A stretch of DNA of 64,000 bases from G963691835 sp963691835 (GCA_963691835.1 OY829383.1:124001-188000); one strand, 5' to 3'; positions 22,893-32,673 are shown, numbered from the stretch's first letter. Numbers and translations: made by a program. Notes: a model not told the origin generated them from the sequence alone.

Positions 22893-23372
22893 ATGACCGA
22901 CGCAATTGCGATCACCGGCACATACTCGGATTTCAAAGTGGTGAAGACGCGCAAGGTGGCGCAGATGGTGATTGAGATTCCCATCGAGGGCGCACAAGCC
23001 GTCATTGAGAAGTTCGGAATCCCCCTGCCGCACGAAGAGCAGTGGGTCGCCATTGCGCTTTTGAACAGTCCCCCAGAGAGCAGCCCAGCCTCACCCCAGG
23101 TAAGCGCCCCTCACCCAGCCGAGCCCAAGCGGGCTGAAAGGACTCGGCCAACCCCTTTAGCGACCAAGATCGCGATGCTCTGTCAGGACAGACAGTTCCA
23201 GGAGTGGCTTGGCGTGGACAGCACCAACCGCGCCGCCGTTCTGGTCCGCCAACGGTGCGGAGTCAAATCTCGCTCTGAGATCGAGGGTAACCCCGAGGCA
23301 TCGACGCTTTGGAACCATCTCCACACGGAGTTTGAGATGGCCACGGGCCGCATGGCGGAGAGGATCGGATGA
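22893..23372 (+). CDS. Phage protein of unknown function, 159 aa
   Basis: The N-terminal half reads MTDAIAITGTYSDFKVVKTR then KVAQMVIEIPIEGAQAVIEK, a beta-strand and helix pattern. A proline-rich linker (PPESSPASPQ) follows, and then a C-terminal segment with AMLCQDRQFQEWLGVDS and SRSEIEGNPEASTLWNHL. This resembles a short DUF found in alphaproteobacterial phages near SSB. The function is unknown. Confidence 0.5.
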   Translation: MTDAIAITGTYSDFKVVKTRKVAQMVIEIPIEGAQAVIEKFGIPLPHEEQWVAIALLNSPPESSPASPQVSAPHPAEPKRAERTRPTPLATKIAMLCQDRQFQEWLGVDSTNRAAVLVRQRCGVKSRSEIEGNPEASTLWNHLHTEFEMATGRMAERIG

Positions 23373-23620
23373 GACAGCAGATCGAAATCAAGGTCACCCC
23401 GAGCCGGGCCGACACGATGATCGCGCTTCTATCGGCACTTGGTCGGTATCTCGCCGATGAGGTCGACACCCTCAACGCCCGGGTTCAGAGCGATCCAAAG
23501 CTCCGCCAGATGGCCGGCGGTCTGCGGCAGGGAGAGTATTTCCGAGTGCTCGCGGATCCGGATCTTGTCGAGATGGTCGACTGTATGCGGGTACTCAAGG
23601 CGGAAGCTGGAGACAGGTGA
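23369..23620 (+). CDS. Small phage protein of unknown function, 83 aa
   Basis: The product (MRQQIEIKVTPSRADTMIAL and on) is mostly helical with ALGRYLADEVDTLNARVQSD and GGLRQGEYFRVLADPDLVEM. It overlaps its neighbours by ATGA at both ends. No family is recognised. Confidence 0.45.
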   Translation: MRQQIEIKVTPSRADTMIALLSALGRYLADEVDTLNARVQSDPKLRQMAGGLRQGEYFRVLADPDLVEMVDCMRVLKAEAGDR

Positions 23621-23895
23621 TGGAGAAGGTCGTAGTCCAGGTCGAGCCTATTGCGGTTTCTGTAGAGACGGCGGCGGCAATGTTTGACTGGAAGATCGCG
23701 ACGTTTCGGCGCCACAGGAAGCGCCTGGGCGTCGACTTTCTGCCTGGATCCGACCGCCTTCTTGTTGACGATCTGCGGAAAGCCGCCTCCCGCTGGTCTG
23801 CCGCAGGGTCCCCCACGGGGGATGAAATCGACGCAAATCCTCGCTTAATAGAAAGCCGCGACCCTTTCGATGAGGGGACCAGCGCCCATGGTTAG
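23620..23895 (+). CDS. Excisionase-like HTH protein
   Basis: The 91-residue product has VSVETAAAMFDWKIATFRRH then RKRLGVDFLPGSDRLLVDDL. This matches the MerR-like HTH_17 fold of phage excisionases and other DNA-bending proteins (a helix-turn-helix followed by a beta wing). It sits directly before the integrase and overlaps its start by 8 bases. It probably directs excision. GTG 23617 is an alternative start. Confidence 0.7.
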   Translation: MEKVVVQVEPIAVSVETAAAMFDWKIATFRRHRKRLGVDFLPGSDRLLVDDLRKAASRWSAAGSPTGDEIDANPRLIESRDPFDEGTSAHG

Positions 23896-24932
23896 AAATG
23901 ACTGGCCCTATCTCAACGAGACCAAACCGGGGATGATTTTCATCCGCAAACGGGGCATCCGGACACGGGTTCATCTTCCGGGACCGAACGGAACGAAGAT
24001 CTTTCCAACCGACAAGCGGTCACCGCAGTTTGCTTCCGCCTACCTCTACACGCTGGAGCTTGTCGAAAACCCCGGGAGGGCTCCGATCCTCGAAGGGGAC
24101 ACAGACGGCACCTTCAACGCCATTATAACAGAGTATCGCGCCGCACCGAATTTCACTCGCCTCAAGCCGTCAACCAAGAGGCTTTACAACTCTCACCTTG
24201 AGAAAATCTCAGCGGCGTGGGGCGCATTGCACATCGCCAGTTTGCGTCGCAAGCATATCATCCGTGCACGGAACAAACTGGCTGACACGCCCCGGCAGGC
24301 CGACGTTCGGGTCAACGTCATCAACCAGCTTATCAAACTGGCTATTGATCTCGACCTCCGGGAAGACCACCCCGGACTTCGCATCCCCCGAATCAACAAG
24401 CCCGTGCCATACCCCGCGCTGGCCAGAGCATGTGTTGAAGCAATTCATGGCGAAGGCGCCCGCCCGCGCTGTCGATGGGGCCGTAGCTCTGCTTTTCACG
24501 GGGCAACGATCAATCGACGTGATCAAGATGCCGAGGATCGCCCCAACTGATGAGCGGATTTCCGTAGTTCAACAGAAGACCGGTAAAGCACTCTCAATCC
24601 CGGTTCACCCTCAACTCAGACAGCATTTCTCCAGCCGCCGTGTGCAAGGGATGACTCACCTACTCACGAAAACCAACGGTAAGCCGTGGAGCATCGACGG
24701 GTTCAGGCACCTGATCGGCGACACGCTCACCGAAATGGGGTTCGATGACTACACCCCACACGGGCTTAGAAAGAACGCTGTGGGCGAGCTACTAGAGGCA
24801 GGCTGCACGGTAGCCGAAACCGCCGCAATCACCGGCCAGAGCTTCCAGGTCGTCGAGCATTACGCGAAAGATGTCCGCCAAGCGATGCTCGCTGACGAGG
24901 CCATCAACAAGTGGTGGGAGAACCGAAAGTGA
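23888..24932 (+). pseudogene. int: Tyrosine integrase, interrupted by a +1 frameshift
   Basis: The N-terminal part (ATG 23888) reads MVRNDWPYLNETKPGMIFIR and continues to RINKPVPYP at 24415. The C-terminal part, one frame over (+1), begins RWPEHVLKQFMAKAPAR and holds the whole active site: LLFTGQRSIDVI (Arg), QQKTGKALSI (Lys), YTPHGLRKNAVG (HxxR), ITGQSFQVVEHYAK (catalytic Tyr). Joining the two by skipping one base near 24416 (CCC G CGC) gives a normal 347-residue P4/lambda-type integrase. This is a frameshift mutation, a sequencing error, or a programmed +1 shift. Confidence 0.85.
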
Positions 24933-24935
24933 ATC

Positions 24936-24972
24936 AAAAGTGGCACCAACCCGTTGATAAAAGTGGCACCAA
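24936..24972. repeat. Two 14-bp direct repeats AAAAGTGGCACCAA, integrase arm-site candidates
   Basis: AAAAGTGGCACCAA occurs at 24936-24949 and again at 24959-24972, 23 bases apart start to start. They lie between the end of the integrase gene and the tRNA-Lys 3' end, where the attachment core should be. This is the usual place for integrase arm-binding sites. Confidence 0.6.
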
Positions 24973-25017
24973 TTGGCTTTTGGAGGGCCGGAAAAGCCCA
25001 CAAGTCATTGAAAAGTT

Positions 25018-25093
<76 letters not shown>

Positions 25094-25528
25094 CACCGAA
25101 TGGAGGGCGGGTTGTAACGGATGGTGGGGGGGAATGCAAGGGGTAGCGTCGGCGTTGGGTGCGGCGGGTTTGCCGGGCGTGAGGCGTTGGGATTGGCGGT
25201 TGGCCGGTGGTTGGCTCGCGTAGTGGGGAGCTTGGTTTTGGTGGGTCTTTGGGGTGTCGGCCGCACTCTCTTCCGGGGCGGTGGCGCTCTCTGCCGGGGC
25301 CGTGGCTTGGGCCTGAAGCCCGACCAGGCCGTCACCTAGGCCTCCCACCGGGGCAACGCATCCGCTTACGCCCTCCCGAGCCCTCTACGGCCCTCGTCTG
25401 CCCTCCCCGGGCCCTCTCCCGCCCAGCGCCGACGATCGGCCTCCCGCAGTCCGGAGCCCGCGCGCTCCCAAAACCCGGCCGTCATCCCCTGATGACCCCT
25501 GATGACCCTTGATGAACGAGGAGGACGG
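25094..25528. other. Non-coding gap between tRNA-Lys and rodA
   Basis: About 435 GC-rich, strongly G- or C-biased bases carry no convincing gene. The open frames have atypical proline- and arginine-rich composition. Near 25482-25515, CCCTGATGA recurs three times in a row with small changes. The rodA stop codon lies at 25529. Confidence 0.5.
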
Positions 25529-26689
25529 TTAGTCTTCGTCGAGGCCTTGGCGGCTGATTTTGACGTCTCGGTGAACGTGGACACACATGATCATGCCGAA
25601 GCCGATCATGACGGTCAGCATGACGGTGCCGCCGTAGGAAATCAGCGGGAGCGGGACGCCGACGACGGGGATCAGGCCCATGACCATGGCGACGTTGATG
25701 AAGACGTAGAGGAAGAGCGTGGTGGTCACGCCCACGGCCATCAGGCGGCCGAATTGGGAGGTGCTGCGGAGGCCGATGGCGAAGCCGTAGCCCAGGAGGA
25801 GGACGAACAGGCCCAGGAGCCCGAGGGCGCCGACCATGCCGAACTCCTCCGCCAGCATGGTGAAGATGAAGTCGGTCTGCTTCTCGGGCAGGAAGTTCAG
25901 GTGGCTCTGGCTGCCCTGCATGAAGCCCTTGCCCAGCACCCCGCCGGAGCCGAGTGCGATCTTGGACTGGAGGATGTGGTAGCCGGAGCCGAGCGGGTCG
26001 GTCTCGGGGTCGAGGAAGGTCAGGATGCGCTTCTTCTGGTAGTCGCGCAGGAACTGCCAGGCGATGGGGATGGAGCCGAGGCCGACGGCGATGATGGTGG
26101 CGAACTTCCACCAGCGCACGCCGGCGAGGAAGAACATGGCACCCCCGCCCGCCATGATCATCAGCGCGGTGCCGAGGTCGGGCTGTTTCAGGACCAGGAC
26201 CGTGGGGGCGAGGATCAGGGCCGTGGGCACCAGCAGCATGGTCAGGCGGCCCACCTCCTCATGGGTCAGGCCGTGGAAGTACCGGGCGAGGGCCAGGACC
26301 AGGGTGAGCTTCATCAGCTCCGAGGGCTGAAGCTGGAAGAAGCCGAGGTCGATCCAGCGCTGGGCGCCCATGCCGATCTCGCCTGCGAACTCCACCGCGA
26401 CCAAGAGGACGAGGGTGCCGCCATAGGCCAGATAGGCCCAGCGCATCAGGAAGCGGATGTCGATCAACGCGATGGTGAACATGATCACCATGCCCGCGCC
26501 GAAGCGGACGATCTGGCGGGAGGCCCAGGGGTTCCAGTCGCCGTTCGCCGCGGAGTAGAGCATCGCGAAGCCGACGGACGCCACCAGCAGGATGAGGATG
26601 ATCAGGCCCCAGTTGAGGCTCGCGATCTTGCCGCCGAAGCTGAGTTGCGGCGGGTTGAGAGGGTCGCCCCTGTCCTGGAAGAGGGTCAT
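25529..26689 (-). CDS. rodA: Rod shape-determining protein RodA (SEDS glycosyltransferase)
   Basis: The 386-residue protein has about ten membrane helices and the SEDS-family signatures: GAQRWIDLGFFQLQPSELMK (residues about 118-137), then KQPDLGTALMIM and LPLISYGGTVMLTVMIGFGM. RodA polymerises peptidoglycan glycan strands with the PBP2 transpeptidase during elongation. It overlaps the PBP2 stop, the last gene of the mreBCD-mrdA-rodA operon (leftward). The N-terminus MTLFQDRGDPLNPPQLSFGG fits a cytosolic tail before the first helix. Confidence 0.95.
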   Translation of the reverse strand: MTLFQDRGDPLNPPQLSFGGKIASLNWGLIILILLVASVGFAMLYSAANGDWNPWASRQIVRFGAGMVIMFTIALIDIRFLMRWAYLAYGGTLVLLVAVEFAGEIGMGAQRWIDLGFFQLQPSELMKLTLVLALARYFHGLTHEEVGRLTMLLVPTALILAPTVLVLKQPDLGTALMIMAGGGAMFFLAGVRWWKFATIIAVGLGSIPIAWQFLRDYQKKRILTFLDPETDPLGSGYHILQSKIALGSGGVLGKGFMQGSQSHLNFLPEKQTDFIFTMLAEEFGMVGALGLLGLFVLLLGYGFAIGLRSTSQFGRLMAVGVTTTLFLYVFINVAMVMGLIPVVGVPLPLISYGGTVMLTVMIGFGMIMCVHVHRDVKISRQGLDED

Positions 26690-28782
26690 CCCGTGCTCTC
26701 CCCGCCAGTGCTGCCAGTGCCGCCCCGGGGCATGCCTTGGTCGTTGAGGGGATCGGTGCCACCGGTTGGGAGGGAGCCGACATCACCCCCACCCGGCCCC
26801 GCCCCGGTGCCCACACCCACACTGCGGGCGGAGGGATCGCGGCGCATGGCCTCCATCAGAATATCCCGGGCGATGGGGGCGGCCATGCTGCTGCCGCCGC
26901 CGCCATGCTCAATCACCACGGAGACGCTGTAGCGCGGCGCCTCAATCGGGCCGTAGCCGACGAACAGCGCGTGGTCCCGGTGCCGCCAGGGGCGGTCCTT
27001 GTTCTTCACGATGCCGCGCAGGCGCTCGGCGTTGGTGATGCGGCGGACCTGGGCGGTGCCCGTCTTGCCGCCGATGCCGAACCCGGGCTCCTTGATGGCG
27101 CTGGCGCGGGCGGTGCCCCGCTCTCCGGTCATCACCGCCTCCATGCCGCGGAGGATGATGTCGAGATGGTTCTGCTTGAAGCCGAGGGAGGCGGGCTCCT
27201 CCTCCGTACCCGGCGCGGCGGGGGTAAGCCTAGGCTTGACCGCAAAGCCGCCGTTGACAAGGCGCGCGGTCATCACGGCGAGTTGCAACGGTGTGGTGAG
27301 CAGAAAGCCTTGGCCGATGCCGGTGATCAGCGTCTCGCCCTTCTGCCAGGGCTCCCCCCGGTCGGCGAGCTTCCATTCCCGGCTGGGGACGAGACCGCTC
27401 CGCTCCCCCGGCAGTTCAAGCTCAAGGCGGGTGCCGAGACCCAGGCGGCGGGCCATGGCCGAGATCCGGTCGATGCCCAGGCGCTTGGCCATCTCGTAGA
27501 GGTAGACGTCGCAGCTCTGCTCCAGGGACTCGATCATGTCGAGCCAGCCGTGACCGTGCCGTTTCCAGCAATGGAAGCGCGCTGTGCCGAAGTCCATATG
27601 GCCCGGGCAGTAGACCCGGCTCTCCGGGCCGGCGACGCCCGCTTCCAAGGCGGCGAGCAGGACCAGCATCTTGAAGGTGGACCCGGGCGGGTACTGGCCC
27701 GCGACGGTCTTGTTCGTGAGTGGCGAGCGTGGGTTGGAGAGGAGCTCCTCCCAATCGCGGGCGTTCATGCCCTGGTTCAGCGCATTGGGGTCGAAGCCGG
27801 GGGTGGATGCCAGGGCCAGCACCTCGCCCGTGTGCACATCCATCACAACGGCCGCCCCGCTTTCCGCCGGGACGATGTCGCCGTCCTCATCCAGATAGAC
27901 GGTCTCCTGGTTGATGTCGGCGGGAGAGATCTCCTCGGTCTGCCCCCGGGCCGCCCGGACACGAGGGTCCGCGGCGGTGACGACCTCCGCCTTGCCCTGC
28001 TCGATCCGCTTGGTAGCGAAGCGCTGGAGTTCCATGTCGACGGTCAGGTAGACGTCCTGGCCGGGCAGCCCCTCATTGCCGGGGAGCTTCCGGATGATCC
28101 GGCCGAGCGCGTTGATCTCCACCTGCCGCTGGCCCGCCGTCCCTCGAAGGTCCACGTCGTGAAGCTTCTCGATCCCGCTCTTGCCGATGCGGAAGTCGGG
28201 GAGTTCCAAAACCGGGTCGCCCGTCAACTCCGAGTCCGAGACGGCGGCGACATAGCCGGTCACATGCACCGCCCCCTCACTATAGGGATAGAAGCGGGTG
28301 CGCCCGACCTCGATCCGGATGCCCGGCAGGTACGGCGTGTTGACGGCCACACGGGAGATGTCGGAGCGCGACAGGTTCTCCGCCACGGTGACGGGGACGA
28401 AGCCACGTTTGCGGCGGACATCCTTCAGCACCCGCTTCACGTCCCAGTCGTCGATGTGAACCAGGGTACGGAGGCTGTCGAGCGTCGCCATCACATCGGG
28501 CGTCTGTTCGCTGACGATCTCGATCCGGAAATTGTCCTGGTTGTCGGCGATCGCGAGACCGGTTCGGTCGAAGATGCGTCCCCGGATCGGCGGCAGCAGT
28601 TCCAGGTTGAACTGGTTGTCCTGGGAGAGCATGCGGTAGCGGTCCGCCTCAACCACCTGAAGGTAGTAGAGCCGCAGCCCCAGCACGCCGAACAGCGCCA
28701 GTTTTCCGCCGCCGAGCAGCACGGCACGCCGCGCGAACGTGCGCTGAACGTCCTGGTCGCTGGATCGGATCATGCCGGTCAT
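26686..28782 (-). CDS. mrdA: Penicillin-binding protein 2 (elongation transpeptidase)
   Basis: The 698-residue protein has one N-terminal membrane helix (about residues 19-40), the PBP dimerisation domain and a transpeptidase domain. Catalytic STFK lies in PGSTFKMLVLLAALEAG and KTGTA in GIGGKTGTAQVRR. It crosslinks peptidoglycan during side-wall growth with RodA. The C-terminus has a Gly/Ser/Thr-rich tail (GVGTGAGPGGGDVGSL). The operon is mreD, then mrdA after 6 bases. Confidence 0.95.
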   Translation of the reverse strand: MTGMIRSSDQDVQRTFARRAVLLGGGKLALFGVLGLRLYYLQVVEADRYRMLSQDNQFNLELLPPIRGRIFDRTGLAIADNQDNFRIEIVSEQTPDVMATLDSLRTLVHIDDWDVKRVLKDVRRKRGFVPVTVAENLSRSDISRVAVNTPYLPGIRIEVGRTRFYPYSEGAVHVTGYVAAVSDSELTGDPVLELPDFRIGKSGIEKLHDVDLRGTAGQRQVEINALGRIIRKLPGNEGLPGQDVYLTVDMELQRFATKRIEQGKAEVVTAADPRVRAARGQTEEISPADINQETVYLDEDGDIVPAESGAAVVMDVHTGEVLALASTPGFDPNALNQGMNARDWEELLSNPRSPLTNKTVAGQYPPGSTFKMLVLLAALEAGVAGPESRVYCPGHMDFGTARFHCWKRHGHGWLDMIESLEQSCDVYLYEMAKRLGIDRISAMARRLGLGTRLELELPGERSGLVPSREWKLADRGEPWQKGETLITGIGQGFLLTTPLQLAVMTARLVNGGFAVKPRLTPAAPGTEEEPASLGFKQNHLDIILRGMEAVMTGERGTARASAIKEPGFGIGGKTGTAQVRRITNAERLRGIVKNKDRPWRHRDHALFVGYGPIEAPRYSVSVVIEHGGGGSSMAAPIARDILMEAMRRDPSARSVGVGTGAGPGGGDVGSLPTGGTDPLNDQGMPRGGTGSTGGESTG

Positions 28783-28788
28783 CGGGGC

Positions 28789-29298
28789 CTACCGGACAAG
28801 GTAACGGTGGATACGGACGAACACCCACGCCACGAGGGGGAAGGCCGTCACGGTAATCAGATACTGCCCCAGGATCGGCAAGGGCGCGACAATGGAAACG
28901 GTATAGAGGCTCAGGATCAGCCAAAGACATGCCTGGGCGATACCGGCGATCACCACGAAACCGAGCCAGGCGATGAAGAACGGTTTGCCCAGGAAGGCCT
29001 GCCGCTGCGAGAGAGCGCCTCCCCAAACAGCCAGCATTACAAGCGCGCCGCCGCCAAGCGGGAAGCCGGTGACGATGTCATGCAAAAGGCCGAGCACGAA
29101 GACGACCGTGGGCGGCATCAGATCTGGCCGGTACACAGCCCAATAGAATGTCGCCATCATCACATAGGCGGGCGTTACATGGGCAAGGTCGCCAAACCCG
29201 ACGGGCACCACTGACAAAATGGCCACCAGAAAGGTCGTGGCCGCCGGCATCAGATTGCGGGCCCAAAGATCGAAGCGTTGCGCGACGGACGTGCTCAC
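28789..29298 (-). CDS. mreD: Rod shape-determining protein MreD
   Basis: The 169-residue protein has five hydrophobic segments and the family pattern (AYVMMATFYWAVYRPDLMPP, then VFVLGLLHDIVTGFPLGGGA). It is a membrane partner of MreC in the rod complex. The GTG start at 29298 overlaps the mreC stop. The family is poorly conserved, but the shape and context are clear. Confidence 0.85.
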   Translation of the reverse strand: MSTSVAQRFDLWARNLMPAATTFLVAILSVVPVGFGDLAHVTPAYVMMATFYWAVYRPDLMPPTVVFVLGLLHDIVTGFPLGGGALVMLAVWGGALSQRQAFLGKPFFIAWLGFVVIAGIAQACLWLILSLYTVSIVAPLPILGQYLITVTAFPLVAWVFVRIHRYLVR

Positions 29299-30230
29299 GG
29301 AACGAACCGGCCCAAGAGCCCTCCCGAGCCCGCCGCCTCACTGACCGAGGGATCCACGGTGAATGTCGGCGCGTCTTTGGCGGAGGACCGGACGACGCCA
29401 TCCAACCTGTAATCGAGAAGGCTGACCAGCTCCAGGCGGGTCCAGTCGACAATCGGTTTCACCCGCGCGCCACTGTCGCCGGCGGCCGTGACAACGCCCA
29501 CCGGCAAATTGGGCGGGAACAAGCCACCATGGCCGGACGTTACGATCTTATCGCCGGGGGAGACGTTCGCGTTCTGGGGCAGGTAGAGGAGCTTCATGCG
29601 ACCGGTGTTGTCTCCCGCAATCACGGCCGGGTCCCGCGTGCTCTCAACGATGACCGGGATTTGGGAGTTGAGGTCGGTAATCAGCAGAACCCGGGCGTGA
29701 AACTCGCCCACGTCTACAGTGCTGCCGATCAGGCCCGCGTCTGAGGTGACGGCAAGTCCGCGCCGGACACCATTCCTGCGCCCCACATTGATCAGCACGC
29801 TCCGGACGAAGGGCCCGCCGGAGTCCGCTATGACCCTGGCGGCGATCCGGTCCGCTGTCGGCGGCGGCACGAAGCGGGACAGAGCCTTGAGCTGCTTGTT
29901 CTCCGTCTCCAGCCGGGCTGCTACATGCTGCCATTCCTTGAGGCGCTTGTTCTCAGCTTCGAGGCGTGTGATCTCAGCCTGCATGTCCCGGACGGTCGAC
30001 ACACGCTCGACGAACTCCGTCACAGAGGCCGCCGGTCTCGATAGTGTCTCGATGATGGGTGCCACCGCGTCCGTCACAGCGATCCGGAGCCGTTCGACGA
30101 TCAGGACATCCGCTTTGCCCAACAGCAGAAGGGCGAAAGACGCCAGAACAAGCGCGCTGAACGCGAACCGGTGCCAGAGGGTCCGTAGGGGCTGGGCTAC
30201 GCCGGTAAAGGATACGGGTCGCCGCGCCAT
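29295..30230 (-). CDS. mreC: Rod shape-determining protein MreC
   Basis: The 311-residue protein has an N-terminal membrane helix (about residues 22-40), a coiled coil (MQAEITRLEAENKRLKEWQH, about 83-102) and the beta-rich periplasmic domain (VIADSGGPFVRSVLINVGRR, NGVRRGLAV, GDKIVTSGHGGLFPPNLPVG). MreC links MreB filaments to PBP2. It lies between mreB and mreD in the operon. Confidence 0.95.
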   Translation of the reverse strand: MARRPVSFTGVAQPLRTLWHRFAFSALVLASFALLLLGKADVLIVERLRIAVTDAVAPIIETLSRPAASVTEFVERVSTVRDMQAEITRLEAENKRLKEWQHVAARLETENKQLKALSRFVPPPTADRIAARVIADSGGPFVRSVLINVGRRNGVRRGLAVTSDAGLIGSTVDVGEFHARVLLITDLNSQIPVIVESTRDPAVIAGDNTGRMKLLYLPQNANVSPGDKIVTSGHGGLFPPNLPVGVVTAAGDSGARVKPIVDWTRLELVSLLDYRLDGVVRSSAKDAPTFTVDPSVSEAAGSGGLLGRFVP

Positions 30231-30301
30231 TCCCTTGCCTTCCCCCCGATCCGTTCAGGCAGCGCCGCAACAGAGGTTGGGCGCCATTTGCTTTCCGGCT
30301 G

Positions 30302-31345
30302 CTAGTAGGCCCCGATGAGGACGTTGCGAAGGACCTTCATCTCCTCCAGGCACCGCCCTGTTCCCAGTGCCACGCACGAGAGCGGATCATCCGCGATCGA
30401 CACCGGAAGCCCTGTCGAATGCCGAAGCACGAAGTCCAAATTGCCCAGCAAAGCGCCGCCGCCGGTAAGAACAATGCCCTTATCGACAATGTCCGCTGCG
30501 AGTTCCGGCGGGGTTTGCTCCAGGGCGACCTTGACCGCCTCGACGATCTGGCTCACCGGTTCCGCCAAGCTCTCCGCGATCTGACTCTGATCGATCACGA
30601 GCTCCTTCGGCACGCCATTCATCAGATCGCGGCCCTTGATCTCAAGGGTTCGACCGACACCATCCTCCGGCGGAAACGCAGAGCCGATTTCCTTCTTGAT
30701 ACGCTCAGCGCTCCCCTCACCCACCAGGAGGTTATGATTGCGCCGGATGTAGGCGATGATCGCCTCATCCATTTTGTCGCCGCCGACGCGGACGGAGCGG
30801 GAGTAGACGATGCCGCCCAGCGAGAGGACCGCGACCTCCGTCGTGCCGCCGCCGATGTCGACGACCATGGAGCCGGTCGGCTCCGTCACCGGAAGGTTCG
30901 CACCGATCGCGGCGGCCATCGGTTCTTCAATCAGGAAAACGCGACGGGCACCGGCACTTTCAGCCGACTCTTGAATGGCGCGCCGCTCAACAGCCGTCGA
31001 TCCGGAGGGCACGCAAACGATCACCTGGGGGCTGGCGAAGCTCCGTCGGTTGTGCACCTTGCGGATGAAGTGCTTGATCATCTCCTCAGCGACTTCGAAG
31101 TCGGCGATCACGCCGTCCCGCAACGGCCGAATCGCCTGGATGTTTCCGGGGGTTCTGCCCAGCATCTGCTTGGCTTCGTCACCAACCGCCAGCACCTGCT
31201 TCTTGCCGCGCACGGTCGCAATCGCAACGACCGACGGCTCATTCAGGACGATGCCGCGTCCCTTCACATAGACCAGAGTGTTGGCGGTGCCGAGGTCGAT
31301 CGCCATATCGGCCGACAGCATGCCCAGGAGATTCGCGAAAAACAT
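30302..31345 (-). CDS. mreB: Rod shape-determining protein MreB (bacterial actin)
   Basis: The 347-residue protein has actin-fold ATPase motifs: DLGTANTLVYVKGRGIVLNE (residues about 17-36), then VVDIGGGTTEVAVLSLGGIV and GIVLTGGGALLGNLDFVL. It forms filaments under the membrane that guide cell wall growth. The start is MFFANLLGMLSADMAIDLGT. It is first in the operon, with a 71-base gap before mreC; upstream of it 31346-31604 is the ilvC/mreB gap, holding no other gene. Confidence 0.97.
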   Translation of the reverse strand: MFFANLLGMLSADMAIDLGTANTLVYVKGRGIVLNEPSVVAIATVRGKKQVLAVGDEAKQMLGRTPGNIQAIRPLRDGVIADFEVAEEMIKHFIRKVHNRRSFASPQVIVCVPSGSTAVERRAIQESAESAGARRVFLIEEPMAAAIGANLPVTEPTGSMVVDIGGGTTEVAVLSLGGIVYSRSVRVGGDKMDEAIIAYIRRNHNLLVGEGSAERIKKEIGSAFPPEDGVGRTLEIKGRDLMNGVPKELVIDQSQIAESLAEPVSQIVEAVKVALEQTPPELAADIVDKGIVLTGGGALLGNLDFVLRHSTGLPVSIADDPLSCVALGTGRCLEEMKVLRNVLIGAY

Positions 31346-31557
31346 CGGTGCGTCCGTCCGCTTCGATCCAACATCGAGCCCCGGGAATCGAGATCCGATC
31401 GCTATTCCGATCGGATCGTCCTGCCGTCACACCGCAAGCGCCGAACAATGGCCGGACCGCCTGTGGTGTGTGTCCGAAACTCCACAAAACAATATCAAAG
31501 CTTCAGCGTGTTACCAATGCGAATTGTTTGTTCGCACATGCCAAAACCCAATATGTA

Positions 31558-31589
31558 GCGGTGCCGCCGCAAAATAGCACCGGCACCGC
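31558..31589 (-). terminator. Hairpin after ilvC
   Basis: On the minus strand GCGGTGCC (forward 31582-31589) pairs with GGCACCGC (31558-31565) around a 16-base loop, 16 bases past the ilvC stop. There is no T-run, so the terminator role is tentative. Confidence 0.35.
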
Positions 31590-31604
31590 CATAGTCTGCA
31601 GGTC

Positions 31605-32624
31605 TTAGTTCTTGGCCGTGTCGACAAGACGGTTTTCGGCGATCCAAGGCATCATCGCGCGCAGCTTGACGCCGATCTCTTCGACCGGATGGGCGGCGGC
31701 ACGACGGCGCATGGCCTTGAAGCTCGCCTGGTTGACCTTGTTCTCAAGCATCCAGTCGCGGGCGAAGCGGCCACTCTGAATATCATCGAGGACGCGCTTC
31801 ATCTCCGCACGGGTCTCGTCGGTGATGATCCGCGGGCCGGTCACGTACTCGCCGTACTCAGCCGTGTTGGAAATCGAGTAGTTCATGTTGGCGATGCCGC
31901 CCTCGTAGATAAGGTCGACGATCAGCTTCACTTCGTGCAGACACTCGAAATAGGCCATCTCCGGGGCATAGCCGGCATCGACCAGGGTCTCGTAACCGGC
32001 CTTGATCAGCTCACAGAGACCACCGCACAGCACAACCTGCTCACCGAACAGATCGGTCTCGCACTCTTCCTTGAAAGTCGTCTCGATGGTGCCGGCCCGG
32101 CCGCCGCCGATCGCGGAGGAGTAGGACAGCGCGATCTCAAGCGCATTGCCCGAAGAGTCCTGATGAACAGCGACGAGGCACGGCACGCCGCCGCCACGAG
32201 CATACTCGGAACGAACCGTGTGGCCGGGCCCCTTCGGCGCGATCATGAACACGTCAATGTCAGAGCGCGGCTCGATCAGGTTGAAGTGAACGTTCAGGCC
32301 GTGCGCGAAGGCGATGGCCGCCCCTTCTTTCAGGTTGTCGCGCAGCTCGCTCACGTACAGATCGCTCTGCCCCTCGTCCGGGGTCAGGATCATGACGACA
32401 TCCGCCCAGGCAGCCGCCTCGGTTGCGGTCATGCACTTGAAGCCTGCGTCTTCGGCCTTCTTACGGGTGGACGACCCCTCGCGCAGAGCGACGACGACGT
32501 CGGTGACACCGCTGTCCTTCAGGTTATTGGCATGGGCATGGCCCTGGCTGCCGTAGCCCACGATGGCGACCTTCTTCCCCTTGATCAGGTTCACGTCGGC
32601 ATCACGATCGTAGTAGACGCGCAT
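31605..32624 (-). CDS. ilvC: Ketol-acid reductoisomerase
   Basis: The 339-residue protein begins MRVYYDRDADVNLIKGKKVA and has the NADPH-binding VAIVGYGSQGHAHANNLKDS motif (residues about 19-38). The class I catalytic domain follows (EVKLIVDLIYEGGIANMNYS with the Mg-binding acidic residues). It converts acetolactate or acetohydroxybutyrate into the dihydroxy acids of valine and isoleucine synthesis. It is 50 bases from ilvN; ilvB-ilvN-ilvC run in one direction. Confidence 0.97.
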   Translation of the reverse strand: MRVYYDRDADVNLIKGKKVAIVGYGSQGHAHANNLKDSGVTDVVVALREGSSTRKKAEDAGFKCMTATEAAAWADVVMILTPDEGQSDLYVSELRDNLKEGAAIAFAHGLNVHFNLIEPRSDIDVFMIAPKGPGHTVRSEYARGGGVPCLVAVHQDSSGNALEIALSYSSAIGGGRAGTIETTFKEECETDLFGEQVVLCGGLCELIKAGYETLVDAGYAPEMAYFECLHEVKLIVDLIYEGGIANMNYSISNTAEYGEYVTGPRIITDETRAEMKRVLDDIQSGRFARDWMLENKVNQASFKAMRRRAAAHPVEEIGVKLRAMMPWIAENRLVDTAKN

Positions 32625-32673
32625 GGGTGTTTCCTTTCTCTCACGTCATCCCTTGGGTCTGGCCCGACAGGGC

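Noticed and set aside
25100..25340. Pro/Arg-rich frames in the gap after tRNA-Lys
   Set aside because: Composition is that of GC-biased non-coding DNA; no family features.
25502..29214. Very long rightward open frames opposite rodA and mrdA
   Set aside because: High-GC antisense frames; the leftward cell-shape genes have clear catalytic motifs and gene order.
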